Assembly: GCA_025359785.1 (NCBI GenBank)
Contig: JANYET010000006.1
Location: 56,730-120,729 of the forward strand
DNA length: 64,000 bases
From: Alphaproteobacteria bacterium
Lineage (GTDB): Bacteria; Pseudomonadota; Alphaproteobacteria; Caulobacterales; Caulobacteraceae
Reading direction: 5' to 3'
Part shown: piece after piece, positions 8,512 to 16,911 of the stretch
Numbering within the stretch: position 1 is the stretch's first letter
Layout: every line of letters starts with the position of its first letter
Made by a program: the position numbers and the translations under genes
The notes under the pieces: generated by a model
What the model was told of the DNA's origin: nothing
Databases searched by the model: none
Seen by the model: the letters and a program-made list of their open reading frames with translations, nothing else

Positions 8512-9725
8512 GTCCCGAAAGGCGTGCGGCCGGAGAGCCGGGCGAGTTCCGCTTCGGCCTTCACTCGGTCGAGCTCCGCGTCGAGCGTGCGTCCGCGCGC
8601 CTCGGCCAGGGCCCGCCGTGCGGACGTCAACTCAAGCAGCGGGAGTCGTCCGGCCTCATAGCCGGTCCGCGCCAGACGATAGGCCTCCGAGGCTGCCCGT
8701 TCGGAGCTTTGCGCCGCCACCAGGCGGGCGCTGGCGCTTTCACTCTGGGCCTCGGCCACCCGATGATCCGCTTCAGCGTCCAATTCCGCCTGACGCAGGC
8801 GAGCCTCTGAACCGCGCAGCTCGGCCTGGGCCTCGGCGACGCCGCCGCTGTTGCGGTTGAAGATCGGCAGCGGCAGAGTGACCCCGGCGACGAAGGCGCT
8901 GCGGTCGGTCTGATCATAGCGACGTACTCCGGCCGACAGCTTCACGTCCGGAAAGGCTGAAGCCCGTGCCGAGCGTAGCCGCGCGGTTGCGGCCTCGCGT
9001 TCGGCGGTTGCTGCGGCGACGGCGGCCGTCGATCCAGGCTGGGTAACCGCGCTTGGCGTCGGCGTGTCGAGCAGGCTGACCACGATCCGGTCATAAGGCC
9101 GTTGGGCGCCGGCGAGGGCGGAGAGGCGGGCGAAGGCGACCATCTGGCCCGACCGGGCCGCGGCCAGGTCCGCGCGGGCGCGATCCGCCTCCGCCGAAGC
9201 TTGCAGGCTGCGCAGCGGCGCCTCCTTGCCCGCTTCGACCAGCAGCTTGGCGGAGCGGGCGTCGGTCTCAGACGCCTCAAGCGCGTCGCCGGCCAGGCCC
9301 ACGCGCCGGCTCGCCGCCTCGGCCTCCGCGTAAGCCAGCGCGAGGCGCGCGGCGTAGTCGGCGCGCGACAGGGTCGCCTTGGCCTCGGCCGCTGTCAGGT
9401 CGGCGCCAGCCGCGGCGACGCGAGCCTGCCGCTTGCCGCCGAGTTCCACCGTCTGGCCGATGGTGAAGGTTGTCTGGGTCTGCTCGCCGCCGTCGGCGGG
9501 GCGTGCGCCGCCGAAGTTCTCGACGGTGACACCGAGTTCGGGGTTGTTCCAGGCGCCGGCTTGCACGCGCCGTGCTCGCGCCGCATCCAGTTCGGCAGCG
9601 CTCGCCATTGGCGTCGGCGCGCCGGCCGATTGCGCCAGCAGGTCAGGAAACGCCGGTGCGGGCTCGGCATGCGCGTAGAGCGCTGGCACCAGCCAGGTGG
9701 CGGCGATCAAAGCAGACGACGTCAT
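8508..9725 (-). CDS. czcC: CzcC-type TolC-family outer-membrane channel
   Basis: A 405-residue outer-membrane factor with a signal peptide and long, Ala-rich coiled-coil repeats containing two copies of the TolC hairpin fold. It is the exit duct of the CzcCBA pump. ATG 9725 is chosen over the in-frame GTG at 9740 because AGGTGAG lies about 10 bases before it and the signal peptide begins there. It is the first gene of the operon, about 110 bp downstream of the MerR-type operator, and its stop overlaps czcB by 4 bases. Confidence 0.9.
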   Translation of the reverse strand: MTSSALIAATWLVPALYAHAEPAPAFPDLLAQSAGAPTPMASAAELDAARARRVQAGAWNNPELGVTVENFGGARPADGGEQTQTTFTIGQTVELGGKRQARVAAAGADLTAAEAKATLSRADYAARLALAYAEAEAASRRVGLAGDALEASETDARSAKLLVEAGKEAPLRSLQASAEADRARADLAAARSGQMVAFARLSALAGAQRPYDRIVVSLLDTPTPSAVTQPGSTAAVAAATAEREAATARLRSARASAFPDVKLSAGVRRYDQTDRSAFVAGVTLPLPIFNRNSGGVAEAQAELRGSEARLRQAELDAEADHRVAEAQSESASARLVAAQSSERAASEAYRLARTGYEAGRLPLLELTSARRALAEARGRTLDAELDRVKAEAELARLSGRTPFGT

Positions 9726-9836
9726 CCGCAAGGATCTCACCTGCTTACGGCTTCGGGCGATCTGCTCCGCGCAGACTTCGATCGGAGAAGATTGGAATCG
9801 CTTCGCCAGTGGGAGGACCCTCCGCGCCCCAGGTGC

Positions 9837-9860
9837 ATCCTCTAGCGGCTAGAGGATCAA
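9837..9860 (-). promoter_or_regulatory. MerR-family operator/promoter between czcC and merR
   Basis: A perfect inverted repeat has 10-base arms ATCCTCTAGC (9837-9846) and GCTAGAGGAT (9848-9857) around one G. The CTCTAG...CTAGAG core is the classic dyad of ZntR/PbrR/CadR-type activators. On the minus strand a TTGATC -35-like element (9855-9860) overlaps the dyad and points toward czcC; the -10 is not convincing. The dyad also lies about 20 bp before the first regulator ATG, allowing autoregulation. Confidence 0.75.
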
Positions 9861-9877
9861 CCCCCTAATCTGCCGGC

Positions 9878-10366
9878 ATGATCGATCCCCGCGCGCAGCC
9901 CATGAGCATCGGCGTCCTCTCTCGGATTACCGAGGTGAAGGTTCCGACCATACGCTTCTATGAACAGATCGGTCTGCTGCCCGAGCCTGACCGAACCGCC
10001 AACGACCGCCGGAGCTACGGGTTCGAAGCCGCGCGGCGACTGGCGTTCATCCGACGCGCGCGACAGCTCGGGTTCTCCATCGACGCGATCCGGTCACTTC
10101 TGCAGCTAGTCGACCATCCGGAGCGCGACTGCGCGGACGCCAACACGCTCGCCGCCGAGCAGTTGGATGCCATCGAATGCAAGATCGCGCAGTTAAAAGC
10201 CCTACGCTCGGAGCTTCGCCGCCTGGTCGCGTGCGATTGCCATGGCCTCGCCTCGGCCTGCCGCGTGATCGAGGCCCTCGGTGAAGCGCTGCCGGCGGCG
10301 GGCTCCGGGAAGCGACGGCCGGCGAACCGCATGCCGGAAAGCGGACCTCCGCAAGGTCTCAGTTGA
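9878..10366 (+). CDS. MerR-family heavy-metal regulator (CadR/PbrR type)
   Basis: A 162-residue transcriptional activator with an N-terminal winged helix (GVLSRITEVKVPTIRFYE), a dimerisation helix and a metal-binding tail. Numbered from the second ATG (9902), cysteines fall at 77, 111, 113 and 120. Cys77 marks sensors of +2 ions, and the CDCHG...C tail resembles CadR (Cys77/112/119). That points to Cd, Pb or Zn rather than Cu. The start is 9878 or 9902; the MSIGVL start at 9902 fits the family N-terminus better. It is divergent from czcCBA, with the operator between them. Confidence 0.88.
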   Translation: MIDPRAQPMSIGVLSRITEVKVPTIRFYEQIGLLPEPDRTANDRRSYGFEAARRLAFIRRARQLGFSIDAIRSLLQLVDHPERDCADANTLAAEQLDAIECKIAQLKALRSELRRLVACDCHGLASACRVIEALGEALPAAGSGKRRPANRMPESGPPQGLS

Positions 10367-10411
10367 ACCAAAGCCGGCCCTCTACTCGATTCGGTGCTCA
10401 GTGCGGCGGGC

Positions 10412-10438
10412 AATAAGCATTATCCCAAATGGTGGCGA
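10412..10438 (+). repeat. Direct repeat, right copy, bordering the czc module
   Basis: AATAAGCATTATC at 10412-10424 followed by AAATG and TGGC matches the left copy at 1293-1319 in the same orientation. It lies 46 bp past the merR stop codon, so the two copies enclose exactly the gene block 1342-10366. Confidence 0.55.
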
Positions 10439-10594
10439 TACGTGGGCACTTGGAGGCGCTCTTTGGGTCACGAGTCACCTCGTCGCGGTGATAGCGAGTG
10501 CAGGTCCAACTCTGCCCAAGCCCCCGTCTCAAAATCGGCCGCGCCAAACCTGTTCGTCGCATCGCGGATGTCGCGGGGAGTTGCTCCTGCGGCT

Positions 10595-11089
10595 CTAGTT
10601 GATGTTTTCGGGGATTAGGCGTTCGACGATGACCGTGTCCATCCAAGTACCGTCGAGTTTGCCGTGCTTCTCGTGGACGCCGATCTCCCGGAACCCGGTC
10701 CGCGCCATCAGCGCCAAGCTCGCCCGGTTCTGCGGAAACACCCGCGACAGGAGCTTCCAGAGCCCGGCTTCACGGGCGGCGTCGATGAGGGCGTTCATCG
10801 CAAGCTCGCCCACGCGCCGTCCCCGCTCATCGCGCCGGACATACACCGAGAACTCGCCGATCCCGCGATAGCAGCAGCGATCCGCGTAAGGGTGGGCCAC
10901 GGCATAGCCGACCACGGTCCCGCCTGGAGCGATCACCACCACGAGCGCCAGGGCCGATCCAAACCAAGCCTCGATGTCACCCACGCTGCGGGGCTCGGTC
11001 TCGAAGGTGGCGATCCGGTCAGCGATCCCTTGGTTGTAAATCTCCGCGATTGCCGGCGCGTCTTCCGATCGCCCGGGGCGAGTCATCAT
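10595..11089 (-). CDS. arsN1: ArsN1-like GNAT N-acetyltransferase
   Basis: A 164-residue GNAT-fold acetyltransferase. The acetyl-CoA loop appears as RDERGRRVGE, followed by the ENRASLAL-type helix (QNRASLALMARTGF). The RIATFETEP segment and the C-terminal GTWMDTVIVERLI are typical of phosphinothricin/arsinothricin acetyltransferases. Members next to ars genes (ArsN1) acetylate the arsenical antibiotic arsinothricin. ATG 11089 is chosen; the TTG at 11107 would overlap arsH. It starts 7 bases after the arsH stop, so both share a transcript. The arsenical substrate is inferred from context; phosphinothricin is the alternative. Confidence 0.75.
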   Translation of the reverse strand: MMTRPGRSEDAPAIAEIYNQGIADRIATFETEPRSVGDIEAWFGSALALVVVIAPGGTVVGYAVAHPYADRCCYRGIGEFSVYVRRDERGRRVGELAMNALIDAAREAGLWKLLSRVFPQNRASLALMARTGFREIGVHEKHGKLDGTWMDTVIVERLIPENIN

Positions 11090-11096
11090 GGTCTGG

Positions 11097-11834
11097 TTAG
11101 TCGGCAAGGGTCACCTCGTGCACCATGGCCGCGGCGGCATGTTCCGCGGCATGTGCTGTCCGGCCCTCGCCCTTACGTTCGCTGTAGCGGTCGACCAGAT
11201 AATCGGCTCGGTCGCGAGTTAGCAGCGTGAACTTCATCAGCTCCTCCATCACGTCCACGACGCGATCATAGTAGGCAGACGGTTTCATGCGGTCGTCGTC
11301 GCCGAACTCCGTGTAAGCCTTCGCCACCGAAGACTGATTGGGAATGGTGATCATCCGCATCCAGCGGCCCAGCAGGCGCAGGGTGTTGACCGCGTTGAAC
11401 GACTGGGAGCCGCCGCTGACTTGCATCACGGCGAGCGTCTTGCCCTGGGTCGGCCGGACGCTGCCGATCTCCAGCGGAATCCAGTCGATCTGGGCCTTCA
11501 TCACGCCGCTGATTGCGCCGTGGCGTTCCGGACTGCACCAGACCTGCCCTTCCGACCAGAGGGACAGCGTCCGAAGCTCCTGAACCTGGGGGTGGTCGGG
11601 CGATGTCGCATCGGGCAGCGGCAGGTCGCGCGGGTCAAAGATCTTCGTCTCGGCGCCGAGCCGCTGGAGAATGCGCGCCGCCTCTTCGACCAGGAGCCGG
11701 CTGAAAGAGCGCTCCCGCAAAGAGCCATAGAGCAGCAGGATGCGGGGCGGGTGTTCCGCACGGGCCTGCGGCTCTAGCTTGGCGCGGTCGGCTGCGGCGA
11801 GGAACTGCGGCTGCAAGGCGGGCAAATCGGTCAT
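11097..11834 (-). CDS. arsH: ArsH, NADPH-dependent FMN reductase/organoarsenical oxidase
   Basis: A 245-residue flavodoxin-like protein. The FMN phosphate loop reads [10 protein letters not shown] (about residues 38-47), followed by the family-specific [15 protein letters not shown] segment and the [19 protein letters not shown] region. ArsH oxidises trivalent methylated and aromatic arsenicals and reduces quinones or metals. ATG 11834 is preferred to GTG 11840. It is divergent from arsR across a short intergenic region that holds a dyad, and is followed by arsN1. Length is normal. Confidence 0.92.
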   Translation of the reverse strand: MTDLPALQPQFLAAADRAKLEPQARAEHPPRILLLYGSLRERSFSRLLVEEAARILQRLGAETKIFDPRDLPLPDATSPDHPQVQELRTLSLWSEGQVWCSPERHGAISGVMKAQIDWIPLEIGSVRPTQGKTLAVMQVSGGSQSFNAVNTLRLLGRWMRMITIPNQSSVAKAYTEFGDDDRMKPSAYYDRVVDVMEELMKFTLLTRDRADYLVDRYSERKGEGRTAHAAEHAAAAMVHEVTLAD

Positions 11835-11871
11835 TGGCACTGAACTTCCAAGGGCGTCTTCACTCTGTCGT

Positions 11872-11895
11872 ATATTTCCGCTAGTTTGGAAATAT
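11872..11895. promoter_or_regulatory. Probable ArsR operator overlapping the arsR start codon
   Basis: A perfect inverted repeat with arms ATATTTCC (11872-11879) and GGAAATAT (11888-11895) and an 8-base spacer. The right arm includes the first bases of the arsR ATG (11894). The site lies between divergent arsH and arsR, so one repressor could control both operons. Confidence 0.6.
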
Positions 11896-12253
11896 GGAAC
11901 TTAAATCTGCCATCGCTAGTCTGTCTGCGCTCGCCCACGAGGGGCGGCTCGCGACCTTCCGCATGTTGGTCCAGGCCGGCCCAGAGGGCATTGCCGCCGG
12001 TGAAATCGCCCGTCGTCTAGAGGCCCCGCCCAACACCCTGAGCGCCAACCTCAAGGTGCTTACCCATGCGGGCTTGCTGACATCCCGCCGGGAAGGCCGG
12101 TCGATCATCTATAGCGCGCGCTTTGACCAGATGAGCCAGCTGCTCGGCTATCTCATGGAGGACTGTTGCGCGGGCTCGCCCGAGATCTGCGCGCCCCTGG
12201 CCCGGGTCCTTGCTCGCACCGCCTGCTGCGTTCCCGAACCTCTTCACGCCTAA
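11894..12253 (+). CDS. arsR: ArsR arsenite-responsive repressor
   Basis: A 119-residue winged-helix repressor of the ArsR/SmtB family. The recognition region is [21 protein letters not shown]. Cysteines at 91, 92 and 99 form a CC-x6-C cluster after the DNA-binding domain, like the C-terminal As(III) site of Acidithiobacillus ArsR rather than the alpha-3 site of E. coli ArsR. Another CC pair is at 111-112. It heads the operon arsR-arsC-acr3-arsC. The start codon sits inside its own putative operator, so the transcript may be leaderless or very short-leadered. Confidence 0.9.
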   Translation: MELKSAIASLSALAHEGRLATFRMLVQAGPEGIAAGEIARRLEAPPNTLSANLKVLTHAGLLTSRREGRSIIYSARFDQMSQLLGYLMEDCCAGSPEICAPLARVLARTACCVPEPLHA

Positions 12254-12265
12254 GGACCTCCCTCT

Positions 12266-12787
12266 ATGGACACCTCAAAGCCGTTCAACGTCCTTTTTCT
12301 GTGCACCGGCAATTCGGCGCGCTCGGTCATCGCTGAGGCCCTGATGAACAAGGAGGGCGCGGGCCGCTTCAACGCCTACTCGGCCGGGTCCATGCCGACG
12401 GGCCGGGTCAATCCACATGTCCGGCCGATCGTCGAGACCTGCGGCTTCCAGCTGTCCGACTTCCGCTCGAAGTCCTGGGAAGAGTTCGCCACGCCGGGCG
12501 CGCCGCCGCTCGATTTCATCTTCACGGTCTGTGACAACGCCGCCGGCGAAGTCTGCCCGATCTGGCCCGGCCAGCCGATGACGGCCCACTGGGGCGTGCC
12601 GGACCCGGCCGCCGTCGAGGGCTCGGAAGCCCAGATCGGCGTGGCCTTCTCGGAAACCGCGCGCCTGCTGGGCAACCGGATTCGGCTCTTCCTCTCTCTG
12701 CCGTTCGCGTCGCTCGACAAGATGTCGCTGCAGTCCAAGCTGCGCGAGATCGGCGAGCGCGCCGACCAGGCCAGTCCCGCCGAATGA
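12266..12787 (+). CDS. arsC: Arsenate reductase, low-molecular-weight phosphatase (thioredoxin) type
   Basis: A 173-residue enzyme reducing arsenate to arsenite. The P-loop CTGNSARS (Cys13, Arg19) and the redox pair Cys89/Cys96 match the C10, C82 and C89 relay of the S. aureus pI258 ArsC, with the same 7-residue gap. A C-terminal extension of about 35 residues follows. Its stop overlaps acr3 by 4 bases, so reductase and exporter are coupled. It is unrelated in fold to the second arsC at 13890. Confidence 0.93.
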   Translation: MDTSKPFNVLFLCTGNSARSVIAEALMNKEGAGRFNAYSAGSMPTGRVNPHVRPIVETCGFQLSDFRSKSWEEFATPGAPPLDFIFTVCDNAAGEVCPIWPGQPMTAHWGVPDPAAVEGSEAQIGVAFSETARLLGNRIRLFLSLPFASLDKMSLQSKLREIGERADQASPAE

Positions 12788-13893
12788 CCATTGAACCGCC
12801 TGCCCCGGCCGAGGGGCCGAAGGCCATGTCCCGCTTCGAGCGCTTCCTCACCGTCTGGGTGGCTCTCTGCATCGTCGTCGGGGTCGCGCTGGGCCACTTC
12901 CTGCCGACCGCTTTCGAAGCAATCGGCTCGGCCGAGGTCGCCAAGGTCAACCTGCCGGTGGCGGTGCTGATCTGGCTGATGATCATCCCCATGCTGATGA
13001 AGGTCGATTTCGGCGCCATGCGCCAGGTCGGCAAGCATTGGCGGGGCATCGGCGTGACCCTGTTCGTCAACTGGGCGGTCAAGCCGTTCTCGATGGCGGC
13101 GCTGGGCGCCCTGTTCATCGGCTACCTGTTCCGGCCCTACCTGCCGGCCGGCGAGATCAACAGCTACATCGCCGGCTTGATCATCTTGGCCGCCGCGCCC
13201 TGCACGGCGATGGTGTTTGTCTGGAGCAACCTCACCCGCGGCGAGCCCAACTTCACCCTGAGCCAGGTCGCGGTCAACGACGCGATCATGGTGGTCGCCT
13301 TCGCGCCGATCGTCGGTCTGTTGCTCGGCCTGTCGGCCATCACCGTACCCTGGGAGACGCTGCTGCTCTCGGTTGGCCTCTACATCATCGTGCCGGTCGT
13401 CGTGGCCCAGCTGCTGCGGTCGGCCTTGCTCAAGCAGGGCGGCGAGGACCGTTTGCAGTCCGTCCTAGCGAAGATCGGGCCGGTTTCGCTCACGGCCCTG
13501 CTGGCCACCCTGGTCCTGCTCTTCGGCTTTCAGGGGCAACAGATCATCGCGCACCCGGCGATCATCGCCATGCTGGCCGTGCCGATCTTGATCCAGGTCT
13601 ACTTCAACTCTGGCCTGGCCTATCTGCTCAACCGGATGACGGGAGAGGCCCACTGCGTGGCCGGCCCATCCGCCCTGATCGGCGCCAGCAACTTCTTCGA
13701 GCTCGCCGTGGCCGCGGCCATCAGCCTGTTCGGTTTCACCTCAGGGGCCGCCTTGGCCACGGTCGTGGGCGTGCTGATTGAGGTGCCGGTCATGCTTACC
13801 GTCGTCGCCATCGTGAACCGGTCCAAGGGCTGGTACGAGCGCGGCGGCGCGGTCCAACGGGTGGCGGCTCGAGCCGCCCCCATCATCCGGTGA
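12784..13893 (+). CDS. acr3: ACR3-family arsenite efflux permease
   Basis: A 369-residue inner-membrane protein with about ten transmembrane helices that exports As(OH)3. The AAAPCTAMVFVW stretch carries the conserved catalytic Cys140, followed by the VAVNDAIM segment conserved in the family. It follows the thioredoxin-type arsC (ATGA overlap) and overlaps the glutaredoxin-type arsC (GTGA, 13890-13893). Confidence 0.94.
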   Translation: MTIEPPAPAEGPKAMSRFERFLTVWVALCIVVGVALGHFLPTAFEAIGSAEVAKVNLPVAVLIWLMIIPMLMKVDFGAMRQVGKHWRGIGVTLFVNWAVKPFSMAALGALFIGYLFRPYLPAGEINSYIAGLIILAAAPCTAMVFVWSNLTRGEPNFTLSQVAVNDAIMVVAFAPIVGLLLGLSAITVPWETLLLSVGLYIIVPVVVAQLLRSALLKQGGEDRLQSVLAKIGPVSLTALLATLVLLFGFQGQQIIAHPAIIAMLAVPILIQVYFNSGLAYLLNRMTGEAHCVAGPSALIGASNFFELAVAAAISLFGFTSGAALATVVGVLIEVPVMLTVVAIVNRSKGWYERGGAVQRVAARAAPIIR

Positions 13894-14318
13894 CTGCGTT
13901 GTCCGACTACCCCATCACCATCTTCCACAACCCTGCCTGCGGCACCTCGCGCAACACCCTGGCGATGATCGAGGCGGCCGGCTACGCGCCGACCGTCGTC
14001 GAATACCTCAAGGTGGGGTGGACGCGCCCACAGCTGCAGGATCTGTTCGCCGCCATGGGCGTCACGGCACGTGAGGCCATGCGGGAAAAGGGCACGCCGG
14101 CGGCGGAATTGGGATTGCTCGATCCCAATGTCGGGAACGATCGGATCCTTGAAGCAATGGTCCTGCGCCCTGTCCTGGTGAACCGTCCGATCGTGGCCAC
14201 GCCGAAGGGGACCAGACTCTGCCGGCCATCCGAGGCGGTGCTGGACCTGCTCGACCAGCAGCCAGCGGCCTTCACCAAAGAAGACGGCGAGGTAGTCGGT
14301 CTCTCGCCTGTTCGCTGA
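13890..14318 (+). CDS. arsC: Arsenate reductase, glutaredoxin-dependent type
   Basis: A 142-residue thioredoxin-fold reductase. HNPACGTSRNT carries the catalytic Cys17, and RPVLVNRPIV carries the Arg residues that bind arsenate, as in plasmid R773 ArsC. GTG 13890 overlaps the acr3 stop by 4 bases. Having it beside a thioredoxin-type arsC gives the operon two mechanistically distinct arsenate reductases. Confidence 0.92.
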   Translation: MTALSDYPITIFHNPACGTSRNTLAMIEAAGYAPTVVEYLKVGWTRPQLQDLFAAMGVTAREAMREKGTPAAELGLLDPNVGNDRILEAMVLRPVLVNRPIVATPKGTRLCRPSEAVLDLLDQQPAAFTKEDGEVVGLSPVR

Positions 14319-14417
14319 CGCTGATCAATTCGGTCGCGCCGGCGATAGGCTAAGGACCGTCTCCCGTCTCCCGTTTGCCGGGCGACGGGCCGCGTGCGCG
14401 CGAGATTGGAATGCGAC

Positions 14418-15494
14418 ATGGGCGTAGCCGCGCCAGAAAATTGCGACGTCGTGATCATCGGTGGCGGCCAGGCAGGGCTGGCGACAGGCTATTTCCTGCG
14501 GCGCAGCGGGCTCTCCTTCGTCATCCTCGATGCGGAGCCCGGGCCTGGCGGCGCCTGGCGCCACACCTGGCCGTCTCTGCGGCTCTTCTCGCCAGCCCAG
14601 TGGAGCTCGCTACCGGGCTGGCCGATGCCATCGATCGGCGAGGCCTACCCCTCGCGAGACGACGTGATCGCTTATCTGGCCGCCTACGAAGGGCGCTACG
14701 CGCTGCCGGTGCATCGATCCGCCTCGGTCTGGCAGGTAAGAGCGGAACGTGATGGTCTTATCGTCCATACGGCGGGCAGCGCCTGGAAGGCCAGGGCCGT
14801 GGTCAGCGCGACGGGCACCTGGAGCGCACCGCATATTCCCGCCTACCCAGGTCAGGAGAACTTTGGCGGCCAGCAGCTCCACTCGGCCCGCTACGTCGGA
14901 CCCGAGGCCTTCGCCGCTAAGCGCGTGCTCGTGGTGGGCGGCGGCAACAGCGGCGCCCAGATCCTCGCCGAGGTCTCGTTAGTCGCGCACGCCTCCTGGG
15001 TGACGCCGCGCGAGCCGATCTTCTTGCCCGACGATGTCGATGGTCGCGTGCTGTTCGAGCGCGCGACCGCACGCTGGCAGGCCCAGGATGGGACCGGCGC
15101 GCAAGGGCCGCCTCCGGGTGGGCTCGGCGACATCGTCATGATCCCGCCGGTCAGGGCCGCGCGCGACCGCGGCGTGCTGCACGCGGTGCGGCTTTTCTCG
15201 CGCTTTACCGCGGCCGGTGTGGTCTGGCCCGACGGCGCCGAGGAGGCGATCGATGCGGTTATCTGGTGCACTGGGTTTGGCCCAGCGCTTCGTCACTTGG
15301 CGCCGCTCGATGTCGTCATGTCGGAGGGCAAGGTCGCTGTTTCGGGGACGCGGTCGGTTAGCGAGCCGCGCCTTTGGCTTGTCGGATATGGCGAGTGGAC
15401 TGGATTTGCCTCCGCCACCCTGGTCGGCGTGATGCGAGGTGCGCGGCAGACGGCGCGTGAAATCAAGACCGCCCTGCTCGCGCCGCCAGCTTGA
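14418..15494 (+). CDS. ArsO-like flavin-dependent monooxygenase/oxidoreductase
   Basis: A 358-residue FAD/NAD(P)H protein of the flavin-containing monooxygenase type. It has two Rossmann motifs: GGGQAG at about residues 15-20 for FAD, and GGGNSG near 173 for NADPH. The [17 protein letters not shown] segment is typical of the ArsO subfamily found in ars clusters. Its reaction is not established from sequence; oxidation of arsenicals or a redox role is inferred. ATG 14418 is chosen over the in-frame GTG 14394. It is about 100 bp past arsC, in the same direction. Confidence 0.8.
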   Translation: MGVAAPENCDVVIIGGGQAGLATGYFLRRSGLSFVILDAEPGPGGAWRHTWPSLRLFSPAQWSSLPGWPMPSIGEAYPSRDDVIAYLAAYEGRYALPVHRSASVWQVRAERDGLIVHTAGSAWKARAVVSATGTWSAPHIPAYPGQENFGGQQLHSARYVGPEAFAAKRVLVVGGGNSGAQILAEVSLVAHASWVTPREPIFLPDDVDGRVLFERATARWQAQDGTGAQGPPPGGLGDIVMIPPVRAARDRGVLHAVRLFSRFTAAGVVWPDGAEEAIDAVIWCTGFGPALRHLAPLDVVMSEGKVAVSGTRSVSEPRLWLVGYGEWTGFASATLVGVMRGARQTAREIKTALLAPPA

Positions 15495-15594
15495 GACCCT
15501 GCCGACCCCGCGGCGAGCTGATGCCGCGACGCGGGTGTTCAGCTGGAGGTGGCGGCCCGAGTTGCCGCCTTGGCTCCGCCTGATGCGCCACCGT

Positions 15595-16377
15595 TTAGCC
15601 CCGTCCCGAGGCGCGCCAGCCGACGTAGGCCGCCGTGGCCAGGACCATGAGCGCGAAAGCGCGTCGCGCGAGATCGGCGCGTCCGACCAGGGCGTTCGCC
15701 AGCGGTATGCCGGCGATCGCGCCCGCAACGCCGCCCACAACCAGGGCGCCGAAGACTGGACCATTCACGAGGCCGGCCGTGGCGTAGCTTGCGCTGGTCG
15801 CGGCTCCGAACAGCACGACTGAGACCAGCGAGGAGGCCGCGGCGTTGGCCAAGGTCATTCCGGTCGCCGCCATCAGGCCCGGCACGATCAGGAAGCCGCC
15901 GCCAATGCCGAAGAAGCCGGCGGCCAGGCCTGTCACCAGGCCCACCGGCGCAAGTTTCAGGGTCAAGGCCGCCGTCAGGTGGACGTCCGGGTTTCCCGTG
16001 GCCTTTTTCGGCGCCAGCATCGAGACGCCCACGACCGCCATGGCGATGGCAAACCAGAACAGCAGCCGCTCGCCGTCCATCTGCTTGGCCAGGTGTGCGC
16101 CCACCAGCGACCCTGTCAGCCCTGCCCCGCCGAAGACCAGGGCGCAGGGCCATTTCACACGTCCCGCCCGGGCCTGCACGGCCAGACCGGCGGCCGCATT
16201 GACCGCGACGGCTGCGGCCGCCGTGCCGATGGCGATATGCGGGTCTCGAACACCAACGACATAGATCAGCAGCGGTGTCGCCAGCACCGAGCCACCGCCG
16301 CCGAACACCGCCAGCAAGAGCCCGATCACAGCGCCGCCGACGACCGCGCTGCCGTAGGACCAGACGAGCGGATCCAT
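15595..16377 (-). CDS. TSUP (TauE/SafE) family sulfite/sulfur-anion exporter
   Basis: A 260-residue membrane protein with about eight helices in two repeats. GLLLAVFGGGGSVLATPLLIY and GLAAGFFGIGGGFLIVPGL are the repeat signatures of the TauE/SafE family. Such proteins export sulfite or other sulfur anions. It starts 3 bases after the rhodanese stop and is co-transcribed with the BigR-like repressor, so it probably removes sulfite made during persulfide oxidation. Confidence 0.87.
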   Translation of the reverse strand: MDPLVWSYGSAVVGGAVIGLLLAVFGGGGSVLATPLLIYVVGVRDPHIAIGTAAAAVAVNAAAGLAVQARAGRVKWPCALVFGGAGLTGSLVGAHLAKQMDGERLLFWFAIAMAVVGVSMLAPKKATGNPDVHLTAALTLKLAPVGLVTGLAAGFFGIGGGFLIVPGLMAATGMTLANAAASSLVSVVLFGAATSASYATAGLVNGPVFGALVVGGVAGAIAGIPLANALVGRADLARRAFALMVLATAAYVGWRASGRG

Positions 16378-16380
16378 CGC

Positions 16381-16911
16381 TCAAGCGCCTGCGCGGCGGT
16401 TCCAGGGCATGGCTTGGAGCAGCCGGGCCATGCCGCAATATCCGGTTGCGCCGGCGAAGGTCAGGCCCGCTCCGACGAAGGCCGACAAGCCGAAAAAGGC
16501 CGGGTGGATGACTAGCCCAAGCGCGACCCCGGTCAGAACCAGGAGCCCGGCTGCGATTTGTACCTGCCGCATGATCTCGAGCGGCGCCTTGCGATCTTGC
16601 GCCAACGGCAGACCGGCTGTGGCCCATCCGTCTATGCCACCTTCCAGGACATAGGCTTGGCCGTTCACCAGGTCTGCCAGACGCCGGGCGTTGGCGGCGG
16701 TGCGCATGCCGGATCGGCAGGTGAAGATAACCTCGCGCCCATGCTCCACCGCCAGCGGCATAGCCTCCAGGCCGATGAGCGGCCGAGAGCGGGCGCCTTT
16801 CACATGTCGGCGGGCGAACTCATCCGGTTCTCGGATATCGACGAGGACCGCGCGACCCGCCTTCAGTTTTTTAGCGGCGAGGATTGGCGTCAGCGTAAGA
16901 AGTTGGGTCAT
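16381..16911 (-). CDS. Rhodanese sulfurtransferase fused to DUF2892 membrane domain
   Basis: A 176-residue two-domain protein. The rhodanese domain (about 1-105) has the active-site loop CRSGMRT with Cys65. The C-terminal part (about 115-176) has two transmembrane helices of the DUF2892 type, so the enzyme is tethered to the inner membrane. It probably transfers sulfane sulfur in sulfide detoxification. Its 5' end overlaps the BigR-like gene by 41 bases. Confidence 0.87.
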   Translation of the reverse strand: MTQLLTLTPILAAKKLKAGRAVLVDIREPDEFARRHVKGARSRPLIGLEAMPLAVEHGREVIFTCRSGMRTAANARRLADLVNGQAYVLEGGIDGWATAGLPLAQDRKAPLEIMRQVQIAAGLLVLTGVALGLVIHPAFFGLSAFVGAGLTFAGATGYCGMARLLQAMPWNRRAGA

